Assembly (NCBI GenBank): GCA_963785115.1
Contig: CAWATY010000009.1
Location: 806,001-870,000 of the forward strand
DNA: 64,000 nucleotides
Source of the DNA: JACCWP01 sp963785115
GTDB lineage: Bacteria > Actinomycetota > Actinomycetes > Propionibacteriales > Nocardioidaceae
Direction: 5' to 3'
The notes under the pieces were generated by a model. That model saw only the letters and a list, made by a program, of their open reading frames with translations. It was not told where the DNA came from and made no database searches. How positions within the stretch are numbered: the stretch's first letter is position 1; each line of letters begins with the position of its first letter. Position numbers and translations under genes: made by a program. Shown piece after piece: positions 34,669 to 46,712 of the stretch.

Positions 34669-35751
34669 ATCGGCGTAGGCGGCGGCCAGCAGGCCGTCGC
34701 CGGGGTCGTCGAGGACCGCCGGGCGGGCCGGCGCGTCCAGCACCACGAACCGCAGCCGGTCGCCGCGCGTCTTCTTGTCCAGCCGCATGGCGTCGTGCAG
34801 GGCCGACCAGGCCGCCGGGTCGTACGTCGTCGGCAGCCCGAGGGCCCGCAGCAGGCTGCGGTGCCGTTCGCAGGTGGTCGCATCCAGCCGGCCGGCCCGG
34901 CGGGACAGCTCGGCGGCGAAGACCAGCCCGACGGCAACCGCCTCGCCGTGCCGCCAGGTGTAGCTCTCGACCCGCTCGATGGCGTGGGCGAGGGTGTGTC
35001 CGTAGTTCAGCACCTCGCGGCCGACGCCCCCGCCGTCCCCGCCGGTCTCGCGCAGGTCGCCCGCGACCACCGCGGCCTTCACCCGGACGGCGCGCTCGAC
35101 CAGCTCGCGGAGCACCTCTCCGCCCGGCTCGGTGGCCGCCGCCGGCTCGGCCTCCACCAGGTCGAGGATCGCCGGGTCGGCCACGAAGCCGCACTTCACG
35201 ACCTCGGCGAGGCCGGCGACCAGGTCGGCCGGCGGAAGTGTCCGGAGGGCGGTCAGGTCGCAGAGCACGCCGGCGGGCTCATGGAAGGCCCCGACGAGGT
35301 TCTTGCCCGCCGCGGTGTTGATGCCGGTCTTGCCGCCGACGGCCGCGTCGACCATGCCCAGCAGCGTGGTCGCCACGTGTACCACCCGGACACCGCGCAG
35401 CCAGCCGGCCGCGACGAAGCCGGCGAGGTCCGTCGTCGCCCCGCCCCCGACGCCGACCACGACGTCGGACCGCGTCATCCCGGCCCGGCCGAGCGTGTCC
35501 CAGCACGCCGCCGCGACGTCGACGGTCTTGGCCGCCTCGGCATCCGGAACGGGCAGCAGCACCGTCTCGACGCCGTCGAGGGCGCTGAGCGCGTCGCGGA
35601 CCCGCCCAGCAGTGTCGCCCAGCCCCTGCGGATGGATCACCGCCACCCGCCTGGCAGCCGGGCCGACCAGGCCCGGCAGCCGGCCCAGCAGGTCGTGCCC
35701 GACCACCACGTCGTACGGCGCCGCGGTGGCGAACCGGATCTGTCGTGTCAG
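34657..35751 (-). CDS. aroB: 3-dehydroquinate synthase
   Basis: NAD/Zn enzyme converting DAHP to 3-dehydroquinate. Motifs: VVVGVGGGATTDLAGFVAA (NAD), HVATTLLGMVDAAVGGKTGI, EVVKCGFVADP and the zinc His in LNYGHTLAHAIE and WRHGEAVA. The first ordinary start (GTG 35709) gives 350 aa but begins in mid-strand at VVGHDLLG. In frame upstream lies LTRQIRFATAAPYDV, the expected AroB N-terminus, with no ATG/GTG/TTG before the frame runs into aroK. I place the start at CTG 35751-35749, overlapping the aroK stop as CTGA, giving 364 aa. Function is certain. The start is inferred. Confidence 0.93.
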   Translation of the reverse strand: MTRQIRFATAAPYDVVVGHDLLGRLPGLVGPAARRVAVIHPQGLGDTAGRVRDALSALDGVETVLLPVPDAEAAKTVDVAAACWDTLGRAGMTRSDVVVGVGGGATTDLAGFVAAGWLRGVRVVHVATTLLGMVDAAVGGKTGINTAAGKNLVGAFHEPAGVLCDLTALRTLPPADLVAGLAEVVKCGFVADPAILDLVEAEPAAATEPGGEVLRELVERAVRVKAAVVAGDLRETGGDGGGVGREVLNYGHTLAHAIERVESYTWRHGEAVAVGLVFAAELSRRAGRLDATTCERHRSLLRALGLPTTYDPAAWSALHDAMRLDKKTRGDRLRFVVLDAPARPAVLDDPGDGLLAAAYADLSP

Positions 35752-36272
35752 CCACCGACCCGACCGCCCTGCGCCGGCAACGCCGCCAGCACCGCGTCGG
35801 CGACCTCCTCGGGGGTCAGGGCGTCGGTGCCGACCGTCGCGGTGGCGACCTGCGTGTAGATCGGCCGGCGCTCGTCGAGCAACGCCTTGAGCCGGGCCCG
35901 CACGTTGCCGAGCAGCAGCGGACGCGGCGTGGACAGGCCGACCCGGGCGGCAGCCTCGGTCACGCCCACGTCCAGGAAGACCACCTGGTGCCCATGGAGC
36001 AGGTCGCGGGTGCGGGGGTCGAGCACCGCTCCCCCGCCCAGGGCCAGCACTCCGTCGTGCTCGGCGAGCGCCCGTGCAACGGCCTGCCGCTCGAGCTCAC
36101 GGAAATGCTGCTCCCCGTGGTCGACGAAGACTTCGGCGACCGGCCGCCCGGCGGTCTCCTCGACGTCGACGTCGGTGTCGCGGCGGTCCACGCCGAGCCG
36201 CTCGGCGAGCAGGGCGGAGACGGTGGTCTTGCCGGAGCCGGGGGCACCGACCAGCACGACGACGGGGCTCAT
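35748..36272 (-). CDS. aroK: Shikimate kinase
   Basis: 174 aa from ATG 36272 (ATGA overlap with aroC). Walker A VGAPGSGKTTVSALLA at residue about 8, shikimate-binding DTDVDVEETAGRPVAEVF and ALGGGAVLDP, and the lid RPLLLGNVRARLKALLDERRPIY (spanning, given only by its ends RPLLLGN and ERRPIY). It phosphorylates shikimate. Middle of the aroC-aroK-aroB block. Confidence 0.95.
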   Translation of the reverse strand: MSPVVVLVGAPGSGKTTVSALLAERLGVDRRDTDVDVEETAGRPVAEVFVDHGEQHFRELERQAVARALAEHDGVLALGGGAVLDPRTRDLLHGHQVVFLDVGVTEAAARVGLSTPRPLLLGNVRARLKALLDERRPIYTQVATATVGTDALTPEEVADAVLAALPAQGGRVGG

Positions 36273-37447
36273 CGGACGGCGAGACCGGCCAGGTAGCCGT
36301 CGACGTTGCGCCGGGTCTCGGTGACCGAGTCGCCGCCGAACTTCTCCAGCAGCGCGTCGGCGAGGACCAGCGCGACCATCGCCTCGGCCACGACACCCGC
36401 CGCCGGCACCGCGCACACGTCCGAGCGCTGGTGGTGCGCCGCTGCGGCCTCGCCGGTGCGGACGTCGACCGTGCGCAGGCTGCGGGGCACCGTGGAGATC
36501 GGCTTCATCGCGGCCCGGACGCGCAGCACGTCGCCGGTCGACATCCCACCCTCGGTGCCTCCGGAGCGTCCGGACGTGCGCTGGATGCCGTGCGGGCCGG
36601 GGACCATCTCGTCGTGGGCGGCCGAGCCGCGGCTGCGCGCCAGGCCGAAGCCGTCGCCGACCTCGACGCCCTTGATCGCCTGGATACCCATCAGCGCACC
36701 GGCCAGCCGGGCGTCGAGCCGGCGGTCGCCGTGCACGTGGCTGCCGAGGCCGGGCGGCAGCCCGTGGACGACGACCTCGACGACCCCCCCGAGGGTGTCG
36801 CCGTCCTTCCGGGCGGCATCGATCTCGTCGACCATCGCCTTGGCCGTGGCCGCGTCGGCGCACCGGACGGGGTCGGCGTCGACCCGCTCCTGGTCGTCGG
36901 GACCCGGCACCGTGCCGGCTGGCACCTCGACGGTGCCCAGCGCCACCACATGGCTGAGCACCCGTGCCCCGCACACCTCGCGCAGCAGCTGGGCCGCCAC
37001 CGTCCCCAGTGCCACTCGGGCGGCGGTCTCGCGGGCGCTTGCGCGCTCGAGCACCGGCCGGGCCTCGTCGAAGCCGTACTTCTGCATGCCCACCAGGTCG
37101 GCGTGGCCCGGGCGTGGCCGGGTGAGCGGGGCGTTGCGGGCCACGCCCTCCAGCACGTCGGGCGCGACCGGGTCGGCGGCCATCACCTGCTCCCACTTGG
37201 GCCACTCGGTGTTGCCGATCCGGATGGCGACCGGGCTGCCGAGGGTCAGCCCGTGCCGCACGCCGCCGAGCAGGTCCAGCTCGTCGCGCTCGAAGCTCAT
37301 CCGGGCGCCGCGTCCGTGGCCGAGACGCCTCCGCGCCAGGGCGTCGGAGACCAGCGCTGTCGTCACCGGTACGCCGGCGGGCACGCCCTCCAGCACCGCC
37401 ACCAGGGCAGGGCCGTGCGACTCCCCCGCGGTGAGCCAGCGCAGCAT
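36269..37447 (-). CDS. aroC: Chorismate synthase
   Basis: 392 aa. FMN-dependent last step of the shikimate pathway. It starts MLRWLTAGESHGPALVAVLE (20) with the catalytic His, then RRRLGHGRGARM, TRPRPGHADLVGMQKYG, and the C-terminal RSDVCAVPAAGVVAEAM with GDSVTETRRN. A bifunctional form would need an added flavin reductase domain, which is absent. It is preceded by a prepilin peptidase gene (36-nt gap) and overlaps aroK. Confidence 0.97.
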   Translation of the reverse strand: MLRWLTAGESHGPALVAVLEGVPAGVPVTTALVSDALARRRLGHGRGARMSFERDELDLLGGVRHGLTLGSPVAIRIGNTEWPKWEQVMAADPVAPDVLEGVARNAPLTRPRPGHADLVGMQKYGFDEARPVLERASARETAARVALGTVAAQLLREVCGARVLSHVVALGTVEVPAGTVPGPDDQERVDADPVRCADAATAKAMVDEIDAARKDGDTLGGVVEVVVHGLPPGLGSHVHGDRRLDARLAGALMGIQAIKGVEVGDGFGLARSRGSAAHDEMVPGPHGIQRTSGRSGGTEGGMSTGDVLRVRAAMKPISTVPRSLRTVDVRTGEAAAAHHQRSDVCAVPAAGVVAEAMVALVLADALLEKFGGDSVTETRRNVDGYLAGLAVR

Positions 37448-37483
37448 GCCGGCCAGTGTTCCACGCGGCCGTGGGCTCGAGTC

Positions 37484-38329
37484 TCAGGCCCAGAAGGCGA
37501 GGTCGTTGCCCGCGGCGAGCACCCCCAGAACCGCTCCGACCAGCATGAACGGCCCGAACGGGTACCCGCGGCGGTCCACCACCTTGAGCAGCACCAGCAG
37601 CCCGCCGCCGACGGCACCCAGCAGGAATCCCGCGTACGTCCCCACCACCACGGCGGGCCAGCCCAGCCAGCCCAGCGCCATGCCGAGCACTCCCGACAGC
37701 CGGACGTCGCCGTAGCCCAGCCCGCGCGGGTAGATGAACCAGAGCAGGAAGTACAGCGCGAACACCGCGACCCACGCGATCAGCGCGCGCACCAGCCGGT
37801 CGGTGTCCTGGTCGACCGCGTAGGCGACCAGCAGCAGGCCCCCGACCACGCCGTACGACGGCGCGACCAACCGCACGGGCAGCAGCCGAGTGCACCAGTC
37901 GACGTAGCCGAGCATCACGCCGACCACCGACAGGTAGATCCACACCGGCAGGTCGGGCTCGAGGCCGCGGCTGGTGCCCATCACCGCGGCGACCAGCCCC
38001 GCGACGACGGCGCACCAGACGCCCAGCCCGGGCCGTGCGGCCAGCTCCGCGTACGGGATCTTCGGCGGCACCGGAGGGGCCGTCGGCTGCCGCTGGTCCG
38101 GAGCTGATGCCGGCTGCTGTTCGGGTTCGGGTTCGGTGTCGGGGTCCGGAACGGGCAGCGGGCCGCGGTCGGCCTCCGACTCCGACTCCGGCTCCGGCTC
38201 CGGCGCCGACTCGGACTCCGACTCCGGCTCCGGCTCGGGCAGCCGGGCCACGATCCACGGAACGGTCAGTCCGCCCAGGGCCGCGAGCACGGCGGCGAGG
38301 GCGCCTGCCCAGGCGGCGTCGGGGGTCAC
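37484..38329 (-). CDS. A24-family prepilin peptidase with acidic Pro-Glu-Ser insert
   Basis: 281 aa from GTG 38329 (GTGA overlap with aroE). One N-terminal helix (WAGALAAVLAALGGLTVPWIV) is followed by a hydrophilic repeat region, residues about 35-90, built of PEPEPE, SESESE and APEPEP runs. About six membrane helices complete the protein. The two catalytic Asp of the GxGD peptidases are in GYVDWCTRLLP and GLGYGDVRLSG. The CxxC methylase domain of classical PilD is lacking, so it resembles TadV/short prepilin peptidases. It would process type IV or Flp pilins, but no pilus genes are in the window. Lying between aroE and aroC is a known actinobacterial arrangement. Confidence 0.85.
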   Translation of the reverse strand: MTPDAAWAGALAAVLAALGGLTVPWIVARLPEPEPESESESAPEPEPESESEADRGPLPVPDPDTEPEPEQQPASAPDQRQPTAPPVPPKIPYAELAARPGLGVWCAVVAGLVAAVMGTSRGLEPDLPVWIYLSVVGVMLGYVDWCTRLLPVRLVAPSYGVVGGLLLVAYAVDQDTDRLVRALIAWVAVFALYFLLWFIYPRGLGYGDVRLSGVLGMALGWLGWPAVVVGTYAGFLLGAVGGGLLVLLKVVDRRGYPFGPFMLVGAVLGVLAAGNDLAFWA

Positions 38330-39195
38330 GAGCCCGCAGGGTATCCGTCGGCCGGCGGCGCGCCGGCACGTCGAACCAGCTCCGCCAGGCCGGCGGCCAG
38401 CAGCGGCGCCGGGGCGACGCCGCGGCCGGTCATCAGGCGCACCTGCTCGACCGCCTGGTGGGCGAGCAGGTCGAGGCCGGTCACGGTCCTGGCGCCCGCC
38501 CGGCCGGCATGCTCCAGCAGCGGTGACGGCCACGGGTCATAGACGACGTCGGCCACCAGCCCACCGCCCAGCCCGCTGCTCGGAAGCACCCGCGCCGCGA
38601 CCGGCGAGGGGATGGTGGAGACGACCAGGTGTGGCCCTTCCGGCCACGGGTCGTCCATCCCGGACACCCGGACGTCGACGCCCAGCCTTGTACCGACGGC
38701 GAGGGTCTCGGCGGCTCGGTCCGGCACCCGCACCCGCAGCACGACCTCCCGCACGCCCAGCGACGCCAGCGCGGCGAGCGCTGAGGCTGCAGTCGCACCG
38801 CCGCCGACGACCGTGGCGGTCGCCGTCCCGTCCGGTCCGCCGGCGGCAACCAGAGCCGCGACCAGACCGGCCACGTCGGTGTTGGCGCCGTGCCACCCGT
38901 CGGCGTCGAGCAGCACCGTGTTGGCAGCACCCACCGCGCGGGCGGCCGCGTCGAGGTCGTCGAGCAGCGGCAGCACGCTGCGCTTCAGCGGCATGGTCAG
39001 GGACAACCCCCGCCAGCTGTCGTCGAGCCCGGCGAGGAACCCGGGGAGCGCCTCCTCGGTCACGTCGTGAGCCTCGTAGGTCCAGTCCAGGCCGAGCACG
39101 GCATAGGCCGTGCGGTGCAGCACCGGCGACAGCGAGTGTCCGACCGGGTGTCCGAGCACTGCACAGCGGCGGGCGCCCGGCAGCGGGCCGGTCAC
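38326..39195 (-). CDS. aroE: Shikimate dehydrogenase
   Basis: 289 aa from GTG 39195. The substrate domain has GHPVGHSLSPVLHR (Ser pair), SLTMPLKRSVLP with the catalytic Lys, GAANTVLLD, and GANTDVAGLV with the catalytic Asp. The NADP domain has VVGGGATAASALAALASLG (a variant of the GAGGA loop, here GGGAT). It reduces 3-dehydroshikimate. It lies 2 nt from the mltG stop and overlaps the prepilin peptidase. The GGGAT loop is a mild variant also seen in other actinobacterial AroE proteins. Confidence 0.93.
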   Translation of the reverse strand: MTGPLPGARRCAVLGHPVGHSLSPVLHRTAYAVLGLDWTYEAHDVTEEALPGFLAGLDDSWRGLSLTMPLKRSVLPLLDDLDAAARAVGAANTVLLDADGWHGANTDVAGLVAALVAAGGPDGTATATVVGGGATAASALAALASLGVREVVLRVRVPDRAAETLAVGTRLGVDVRVSGMDDPWPEGPHLVVSTIPSPVAARVLPSSGLGGGLVADVVYDPWPSPLLEHAGRAGARTVTGLDLLAHQAVEQVRLMTGRGVAPAPLLAAGLAELVRRAGAPPADGYPAGS

Positions 39196-39196
39196 G

Positions 39197-40306
39197 TCAG
39201 CACAGATCGCTCTGCGCGCAGTACGCGTCCTTCTTCGCGTCGTTGCGCAGGTGCTGCTGGTAGGAGTCGGCGAACAGCGTCCGACCGGTCTCGAAGTTGA
39301 CGGTGACGAAGTACATCCAGTCGCCCGGGGTCGGCTCGAGCGCGGCCCGCAGTGCCCGCTCACCGGGTGAGTCGATCGCTGTCGGCGGCAGCCCCTCGTG
39401 TTCGTAGGTGTTGTAGCGCGACGGGTTGTCCCGCTCCTCATCGGTGGTGTAGACGCCGGAGGAGCCGGTGATGTACTTCACCGTCGAGTCGAGCTGCAGC
39501 ATCATCTGCTCGTCGAGCCGGTTGTAGATCACCCGGGCGACCTTGCCGAAGTCCTGCGGCCGGCTGGCCTCGGCCTGCACCAGGCTGGCGACGATGACCA
39601 CCTCGCGCGGTGTCAGACCCACCTCCTGCGCCCGCTCCTCCAGCCGCAGCTCGTCGGCCCGCTGCCGGAACTGCTCGACCATCGCGGCAAGCGCACCGGT
39701 CGCATCAGTGCCGGGGTCGACGGTGTAGGTCGACGGGTAGAGGAAACCTTCGACGTCGCCCTCGGCCCACGCGGGCAGCCCCAGCGCGCCCGCGCGCTCG
39801 GCGGCGCTAGCGAGGTCCTTGACGGCGAGGTCGGTCTCGTCGCCGAGCCGTTCGATGATCTCCGCCACGGTGAACCCCTCGGGGATCGTGACGTCGTCGT
39901 CGATCAGCGCCTCTCCGCCGACCAGCATGTCCAGCGCCGCGGCCGCGGACATCTGCTCGTGCATCTCGTAGCGCCCGGGCTGGATCGAGCGCGAGCGGGG
40001 GTCGGCCGAGGCGGCGTCGGTGAACGCCTCAGCGCTCGCGACGACTCCTGCCTCCTCCAGGGTGACCCCGATGTCGGCGGCCGAGTCGCCCTCGATGACC
40101 TCGACCCGCACCGCTCCGCTGCCCTGCCCCGAGTAGTCCTCCGGCCCGGCGAACCAGCCGGACACGATGTCGGCACCCCGCAGGGCCGCGAACCCGATGG
40201 CCCCGAAGATGATTGCCAGGGCGAGCAGGGTGACGAAGCAGCTGCGGCCACGGCGGCTGCGCGCGGCCCGATGGGGGTGGCGCATCCGCAGGTCGAGCTC
40301 GCTCAC
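39197..40306 (-). CDS. mltG: Endolytic murein transglycosylase MltG
   Basis: 369 aa from GTG 40306 (GTGA overlap with ruvX). A short basic cytoplasmic tail and one transmembrane helix (about residues 23-43, FVTLLALAIIFGAIGFAAL) precede the extracellular LysM-like and YceG domains. EGFTVAEIIERLG and VEGFLYPSTYTVDPG are typical, and the catalytic Glu lies in VVIVASLVQAEASRP. It cuts nascent glycan strands in peptidoglycan synthesis. The C-terminus (KKDAYCAQSDLC) carries two Cys. Confidence 0.94.
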   Translation of the reverse strand: MSELDLRMRHPHRAARSRRGRSCFVTLLALAIIFGAIGFAALRGADIVSGWFAGPEDYSGQGSGAVRVEVIEGDSAADIGVTLEEAGVVASAEAFTDAASADPRSRSIQPGRYEMHEQMSAAAALDMLVGGEALIDDDVTIPEGFTVAEIIERLGDETDLAVKDLASAAERAGALGLPAWAEGDVEGFLYPSTYTVDPGTDATGALAAMVEQFRQRADELRLEERAQEVGLTPREVVIVASLVQAEASRPQDFGKVARVIYNRLDEQMMLQLDSTVKYITGSSGVYTTDEERDNPSRYNTYEHEGLPPTAIDSPGERALRAALEPTPGDWMYFVTVNFETGRTLFADSYQQHLRNDAKKDAYCAQSDLC

Positions 40307-40803
40307 GGGGCCTCCCTGTCATCGGTGCCGCCCGACGGCAGTCCGGGATCAACCGGGTCGACGGTCTCGCCCGGCGCGAACCCCCGCGTCCGCTCGGTAT
40401 CCAGGGCAGTCTGCAGGATCACCACCGCCGCCTGCTGGTCGACCACCGCCCGACCGCGGCTGCCCCGTCGCCCGCGCTCCCGCAACGTGCGCTCGGCGCT
40501 GACCGTGCTGAGCCGCTCGTCGACCAGCCGGACCCCGCGCGGGGCAACCGCAGCGGCCAGCTGACCGGCGTACGCGCGCACCTTGGCAGCCGCCGGGCCC
40601 TCGCGGCCGGACAGCGAGCGCGGCAGCCCCACGACCAGCTCCACCGCGTCGTGCTCGCGGGCAAGCGCCACCAGTCGAGCCACCGAGCCCGGCCCCGCCG
40701 GCACGGTCTCCACCGGCGTGGCCACCGCCGCGCCGGGGTCGCTGCGGGCGACGCCGATCCGCACGTCGCCGACGTCCACACCCAACCGCACGCCGGGTCG
40801 CAC
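40303..40803 (-). CDS. ruvX: Holliday junction resolvase-like / pre-16S rRNA nuclease RuvX (YqgF)
   Basis: 166 aa from GTG 40803. RNase H-like fold: GVDVGDVRIGVARSDPG with the first Asp, ELVVGLPRSLSGREG with the second acidic region, and LVDERLSTVSAE plus VVDQQAAVVILQ for the last acidic residues (DE and D). In E. coli it matures the 16S rRNA 5' end. It sits between alaS and mltG, the usual actinobacterial position. Confidence 0.93.
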   Translation of the reverse strand: MRPGVRLGVDVGDVRIGVARSDPGAAVATPVETVPAGPGSVARLVALAREHDAVELVVGLPRSLSGREGPAAAKVRAYAGQLAAAVAPRGVRLVDERLSTVSAERTLRERGRRGSRGRAVVDQQAAVVILQTALDTERTRGFAPGETVDPVDPGLPSGGTDDREAP

Positions 40804-40825
40804 GTGCGGTTCGAGCGGTTCGGCA

Positions 40826-43539
<2,714 letters not shown>

Positions 43540-43540
<1 letters not shown>

Positions 43541-43833
43541 CAGGGGGCGTCCCTCCGGACGTGGTGGCTGCGGGCGGCGAGGGCGGGGAGCGCGGTGGCC
43601 CCCTCGGGAGCTCGCGCCCCGGCGGGCAGGCCGAGCTGCTCGAGCAGCTCCTCCTCCCGCTCGGCCATGCCGTCGCGGACGTCAGCCACCAGCTCTCGGA
43701 ACCCGAGCCGGATCGCCGCTGCCTGGTCGGCCAGCCCCTCGGGCGACACCCGGTAGGCGACCCGGCGTGCCTTGAGTACTCCGTAGACGCCGGCCCCGGT
43801 GCCCAACGCGAACCACAGCGCACGAGACATCAC
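43540..43833 (-). CDS. DUF6167 family small protein
   Basis: 97 aa from GTG 43833, or 96 aa from the next codon ATG 43830. The N-terminal hydrophobic segment MSRALWFALGTGAGVYGVLKARR, with YRVSPEGLADQAAAIRLGF, matches the actinobacterial family seen next to alaS. A charged helix (VRDGMAEREEELLEQLGL) follows. It probably spans or lies on the inner membrane. Function unknown. It overlaps alaS by one base (TGATG) and the upstream small gene by a stop/start overlap. Confidence 0.78.
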
Positions 43834-44168
43834 GACACCGACTCCTCCCGCCGCGACGCCGCCACGGGCGCGGGACGGATAGGCACCACCCTGGCCGCCC
43901 GGCGGGCCGCCTGCCGCCGCACCTTGTGCCGCCGGCGCAGGTCTCGGCGAACCAGTGCGCGGACCCGGTCGCGGTTCTCCGGGCGCAGTGCCATGCGCAG
44001 GCCGTACGCCAGCGCCGAGACCCGCACCAGCGGGTGCGCCAGCGTGGCCGCCACCACCTGCTGCTGGGTGGGGACGACGAGCTCGGAGGTGTCGGAGCGG
44101 TCAACTGGGGCCGCGGGCAGCAGGGCAGCCGCGGGCGCGACGACAGTCGTCTGCTCCGGTTCGGGCAT
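43830..44168 (-). CDS. Hypothetical basic protein
   Basis: 112 aa from ATG 44168. An Ala/Pro/Val-rich N-terminal half (TTVVAPAAALLPAAPVDRS) leads to a strongly basic C-terminal half (NRDRVRALVRRDLRRRHKVRRQAARRAARV, quoted as RDLRRRHKVRRQAARRA). No signal peptide or membrane helix is certain. I do not recognise a family. The gene is coupled to the DUF6167 gene by overlapping stop and start, and codon use is like that of the neighbours, so it is likely real. The basic tail could bind nucleic acid or membrane. The position is often filled by a DUF948 gene in relatives. Confidence 0.65.
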   Translation of the reverse strand: MPEPEQTTVVAPAAALLPAAPVDRSDTSELVVPTQQQVVAATLAHPLVRVSALAYGLRMALRPENRDRVRALVRRDLRRRHKVRRQAARRAARVVPIRPAPVAASRREESVS

Positions 44169-44190
44169 GGCGTCGACCCTACAAGGACGA

Positions 44191-45566
44191 TCAGTCCGCG
44201 GCCCCGCCCAATACCTGCCGCAGCCGATCCAGCCGGTCCGCGATGTCCGCCTCCGCGCCGCGCCGGGAGGGGTGGTAGTAGTGCCGGCCGTGCACGTCGT
44301 CGGGGGCGTACTGCTGGGCGACGACACCGCGCGGGTCGTCGTGCGAGTAGGCGTAACCCTGCCCGTGCCCCAGGTCCTGGGCGCCGCGGTAGTGCGCGTC
44401 GCGCAGGTGTGGCGGCACCGGCCCGGTGGCGCCGGCCCGTACGTCGTCGGTCGCGGCGCCGATCGCCTCGATGACGGCGTTCGACTTCGGTGCCAGCGCG
44501 AGGGCGATGACCGCCTGGGCGAGGATGATCCGCCCCTCCGGCAGCCCGATCGTCGCCACGGCCTGGGCGGCGGCGTTGGCGGTGAGCAGCGCGGTCGGGT
44601 CGGCGAGACCGATGTCCTCGCTGGCCAGGATGACCAGCCGCCGGGCCAGGAACCGCGGGTCCTCGCCGGCCTCGACCATGCGGGCCAGGTAGTGCAGCGC
44701 CGCGTCGACGTCCGAGCCACGGATCGACTTGATCAGGGCGCTGGTCACGTCGTAGTGCTGGTCGCCCGCGCGGTCGTAGCGCACCGCCGCCCGGTCGACC
44801 GCGAGCGCGGCGGTCTCGACGTCGATCGGGTCGATGCCCCGCGACTCAGCCGCCTCCGCCGCCGCCTCCAGATAGGTCAGGCCGCGTCGCCCGTCGCCGC
44901 CGGACAGCCGGACCAGGTGGTCCAGCGCCTCGTCGTCGATCGTCACCGCGCCGGCGAGACCTCGCTCGTCGACCAGCGCCCGACGCAGCAGGGTCGCGAC
45001 GTCGTCGGCCTCGAGCGGTCGCAGGGTCAGCAGCAGCGACCGCGAGAGCAGCGGCCCGATGATGGCGAAGTGCGGGTTCTCGGTCGTGGCCGCGACCAGC
45101 GACACCAGCCGGTTCTCGACGCCGGGCAGCAGGGCGTCCTGCTGCGTCTTGGAGAAGCGGTGCACCTCGTCGACGAAGAGCACGGTCTCGCGACCGCCGC
45201 GGGTGAGGGCGCGCCGGGCGGCGTCGAGCACCGCGCGCACGTCCTTGACGCCCGCGGACACCGCCGACACCTCGACGAAGTCTCGGCCGGTGGTATGGCT
45301 CAGCAGCGCGGCGATCGTCGTCTTGCCGGTGCCGGGAGGGCCCCACAGCACCACCGACATCGGCCGGTCGCCCTCGACCATCCGGCGCAGCGGCGAGCCC
45401 TCGACGAGCAGGTGGTCCTGGCCGACCAGCTCGTCCAAGCGTGGTCGGGCGCATCCGGACGGCGAGCGGGCTGCCCGCGTGCCGCGGGTCGGCGAGGCTG
45501 CCGCCGCCTCCGGGCGCGGGGGTGCGCCGCCGCTTCGGGTACGTCGAACAGCGCGTCGGAGTCCAC
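44191..45566 (-). CDS. rarA: Replication-associated recombination protein RarA (MgsA), N-terminus in broken frame
   Basis: AAA+ clamp-loader-like ATPase. Walker A VVLWGPPGTGKTTIAALL, Walker B LFVDEVHRFSKTQQDALLP, sensor region VAATTENPHFAI and the C-terminal MgsA domain (GSDVDAALHYLARMVEAGEDPR) are in one frame from 45438. The true N-terminus begins at GTG 45566 (VDSDALFDVPEA), passes near 45520 into the frame giving GSLADPRHAGSPLAVRMRP, and near 45437 (ACGCTTGGACGAG, extra T) into the main frame (LDELVGQDHLL). Two single-base excesses explain this, giving about 457 aa. Likely sequence errors. It acts at stalled forks. Confidence 0.88.
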
Positions 45567-45613
45567 CGGACCGACCCTAGACCGCGGTGACGGAGTCAGC
45601 GTCAGGCGAGACG

Positions 45614-46712
45614 TCAGGCGACGGCGTCGGCCTCGGTCAGCGGCGTGGTGCGCTTCTCACCGGGGGGTGCGGCGAAGTGGCAGGCCACCCGGTGGCCCAT
45701 CGGCGCCATGGTGTGCCCGATCTGCAGCAGCGGAGGCTCCTTCTCCGCGCAGATGTCCTCGGCCTTCCAGCAGCGGGTACGGAACCGGCAGCCGGACGGC
45801 GGGTCGATCGGGCTCGGCACGTCGCCGGTGAGCCGGATCCGCTCACGCCGGCCGCCCTTGGCTGCCTGGCTCACCTCGGGGATGGCCGACAGCAGCGCCT
45901 GGGTGTAGGGGTGCTGCGGCTGGTCGTAGATCGTGTGCCGGTCGCCGACCTCGACGATCTTGCCGAGGTACATGACCGCGATCTCGGGGCAGAAGTGCCG
46001 CACCACGGCCAGGTCGTGGGCGATGAAGAGGAAGGCGATGTTGAACTCGCGCTGCAGGTCCTGCAGCAGGTTGACCACCTGCGCCTGGATGGAGACGTCC
46101 AGCGCCGACACCGGCTCGTCGGCCACCATCAGCTTGGGCTGCAGGGCCAGCGCACGGGCGATGCCGATGCGCTGCCGCTGGCCACCGGAGAACTCGCTCG
46201 GGTAGCGGTTGTAGTGCTCGGGGTTGAGCCCGACCAGCTCGAGCAGCTCCTGGACGCGCGGCAGCAGACCCTTCTTCGGCACCACGTTGTGGGTCCGCAG
46301 CGGCGTGGAGATGATCGACCCCACCGTGTGCCGGGGGTTCAGCGACGAGTACGGGTCCTGGAAGATCATCTGCACGTCGCGGCGCACCGGCAGCATCTGC
46401 TTGGGCGAGAGCTTGGCGAGGTCCTGTCCGTCGAAGTTCATCTCGCCGCTGGTGGGCTCGAACAGCCGGGTGATCAGCCGCCCGGTCGTCGACTTGCCGC
46501 ACCCGGACTCGCCCACCAGTCCCAGCGGCCGCCGCGGGCTGGATGCTGAAGCTGATGTCGTCGACGGCCTGCACGTGACCGATGGTGCGGCGCACGACGC
46601 CGGACGAGCGGATCGGGAAGTGCTTGACGAGGTTCTTGACCTCGAGCAGCGGGGCTCCCGACGGTGCCTGCTGGCCCGGGGCGGCAGCGCCGGGCTCGAT
46701 GGTCGCGGTCAT
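45614..46712 (-). CDS. oppF: Peptide ABC transporter ATP-binding protein (OppF/DppF type), one frame break
   Basis: Starts at ATG 46712 (MTATIEPGAAAPGQQAPSGA), ABC domain LLEVKNLVKHFPIRSSG, Walker A VGESGCGKSTTGRL, Q-loop MIFQDPYSSLNPRHTVG, signature EFSGGQRQRIGIARAL, Walker B LMVADEPVSALDVSIQ, H-loop FIAHDLAVVRH, and the oligopeptide C-terminal domain with GCRFRTRCWKAED. The frame changes near 46530, between SFSIQP and LGLVGESGC (CCCGCGGCGGCC region), where one extra base explains the break. It powers uptake together with OppD. Last gene of the opp operon. Confidence 0.92.

Noticed and set aside
35748..38369. Single large gene formed by aroK frame read-through over aroC and the prepilin peptidase
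   Set aside because: The extension beyond ATG 36272 is low-complexity shadow of aroC. aroK is complete at 174 aa.
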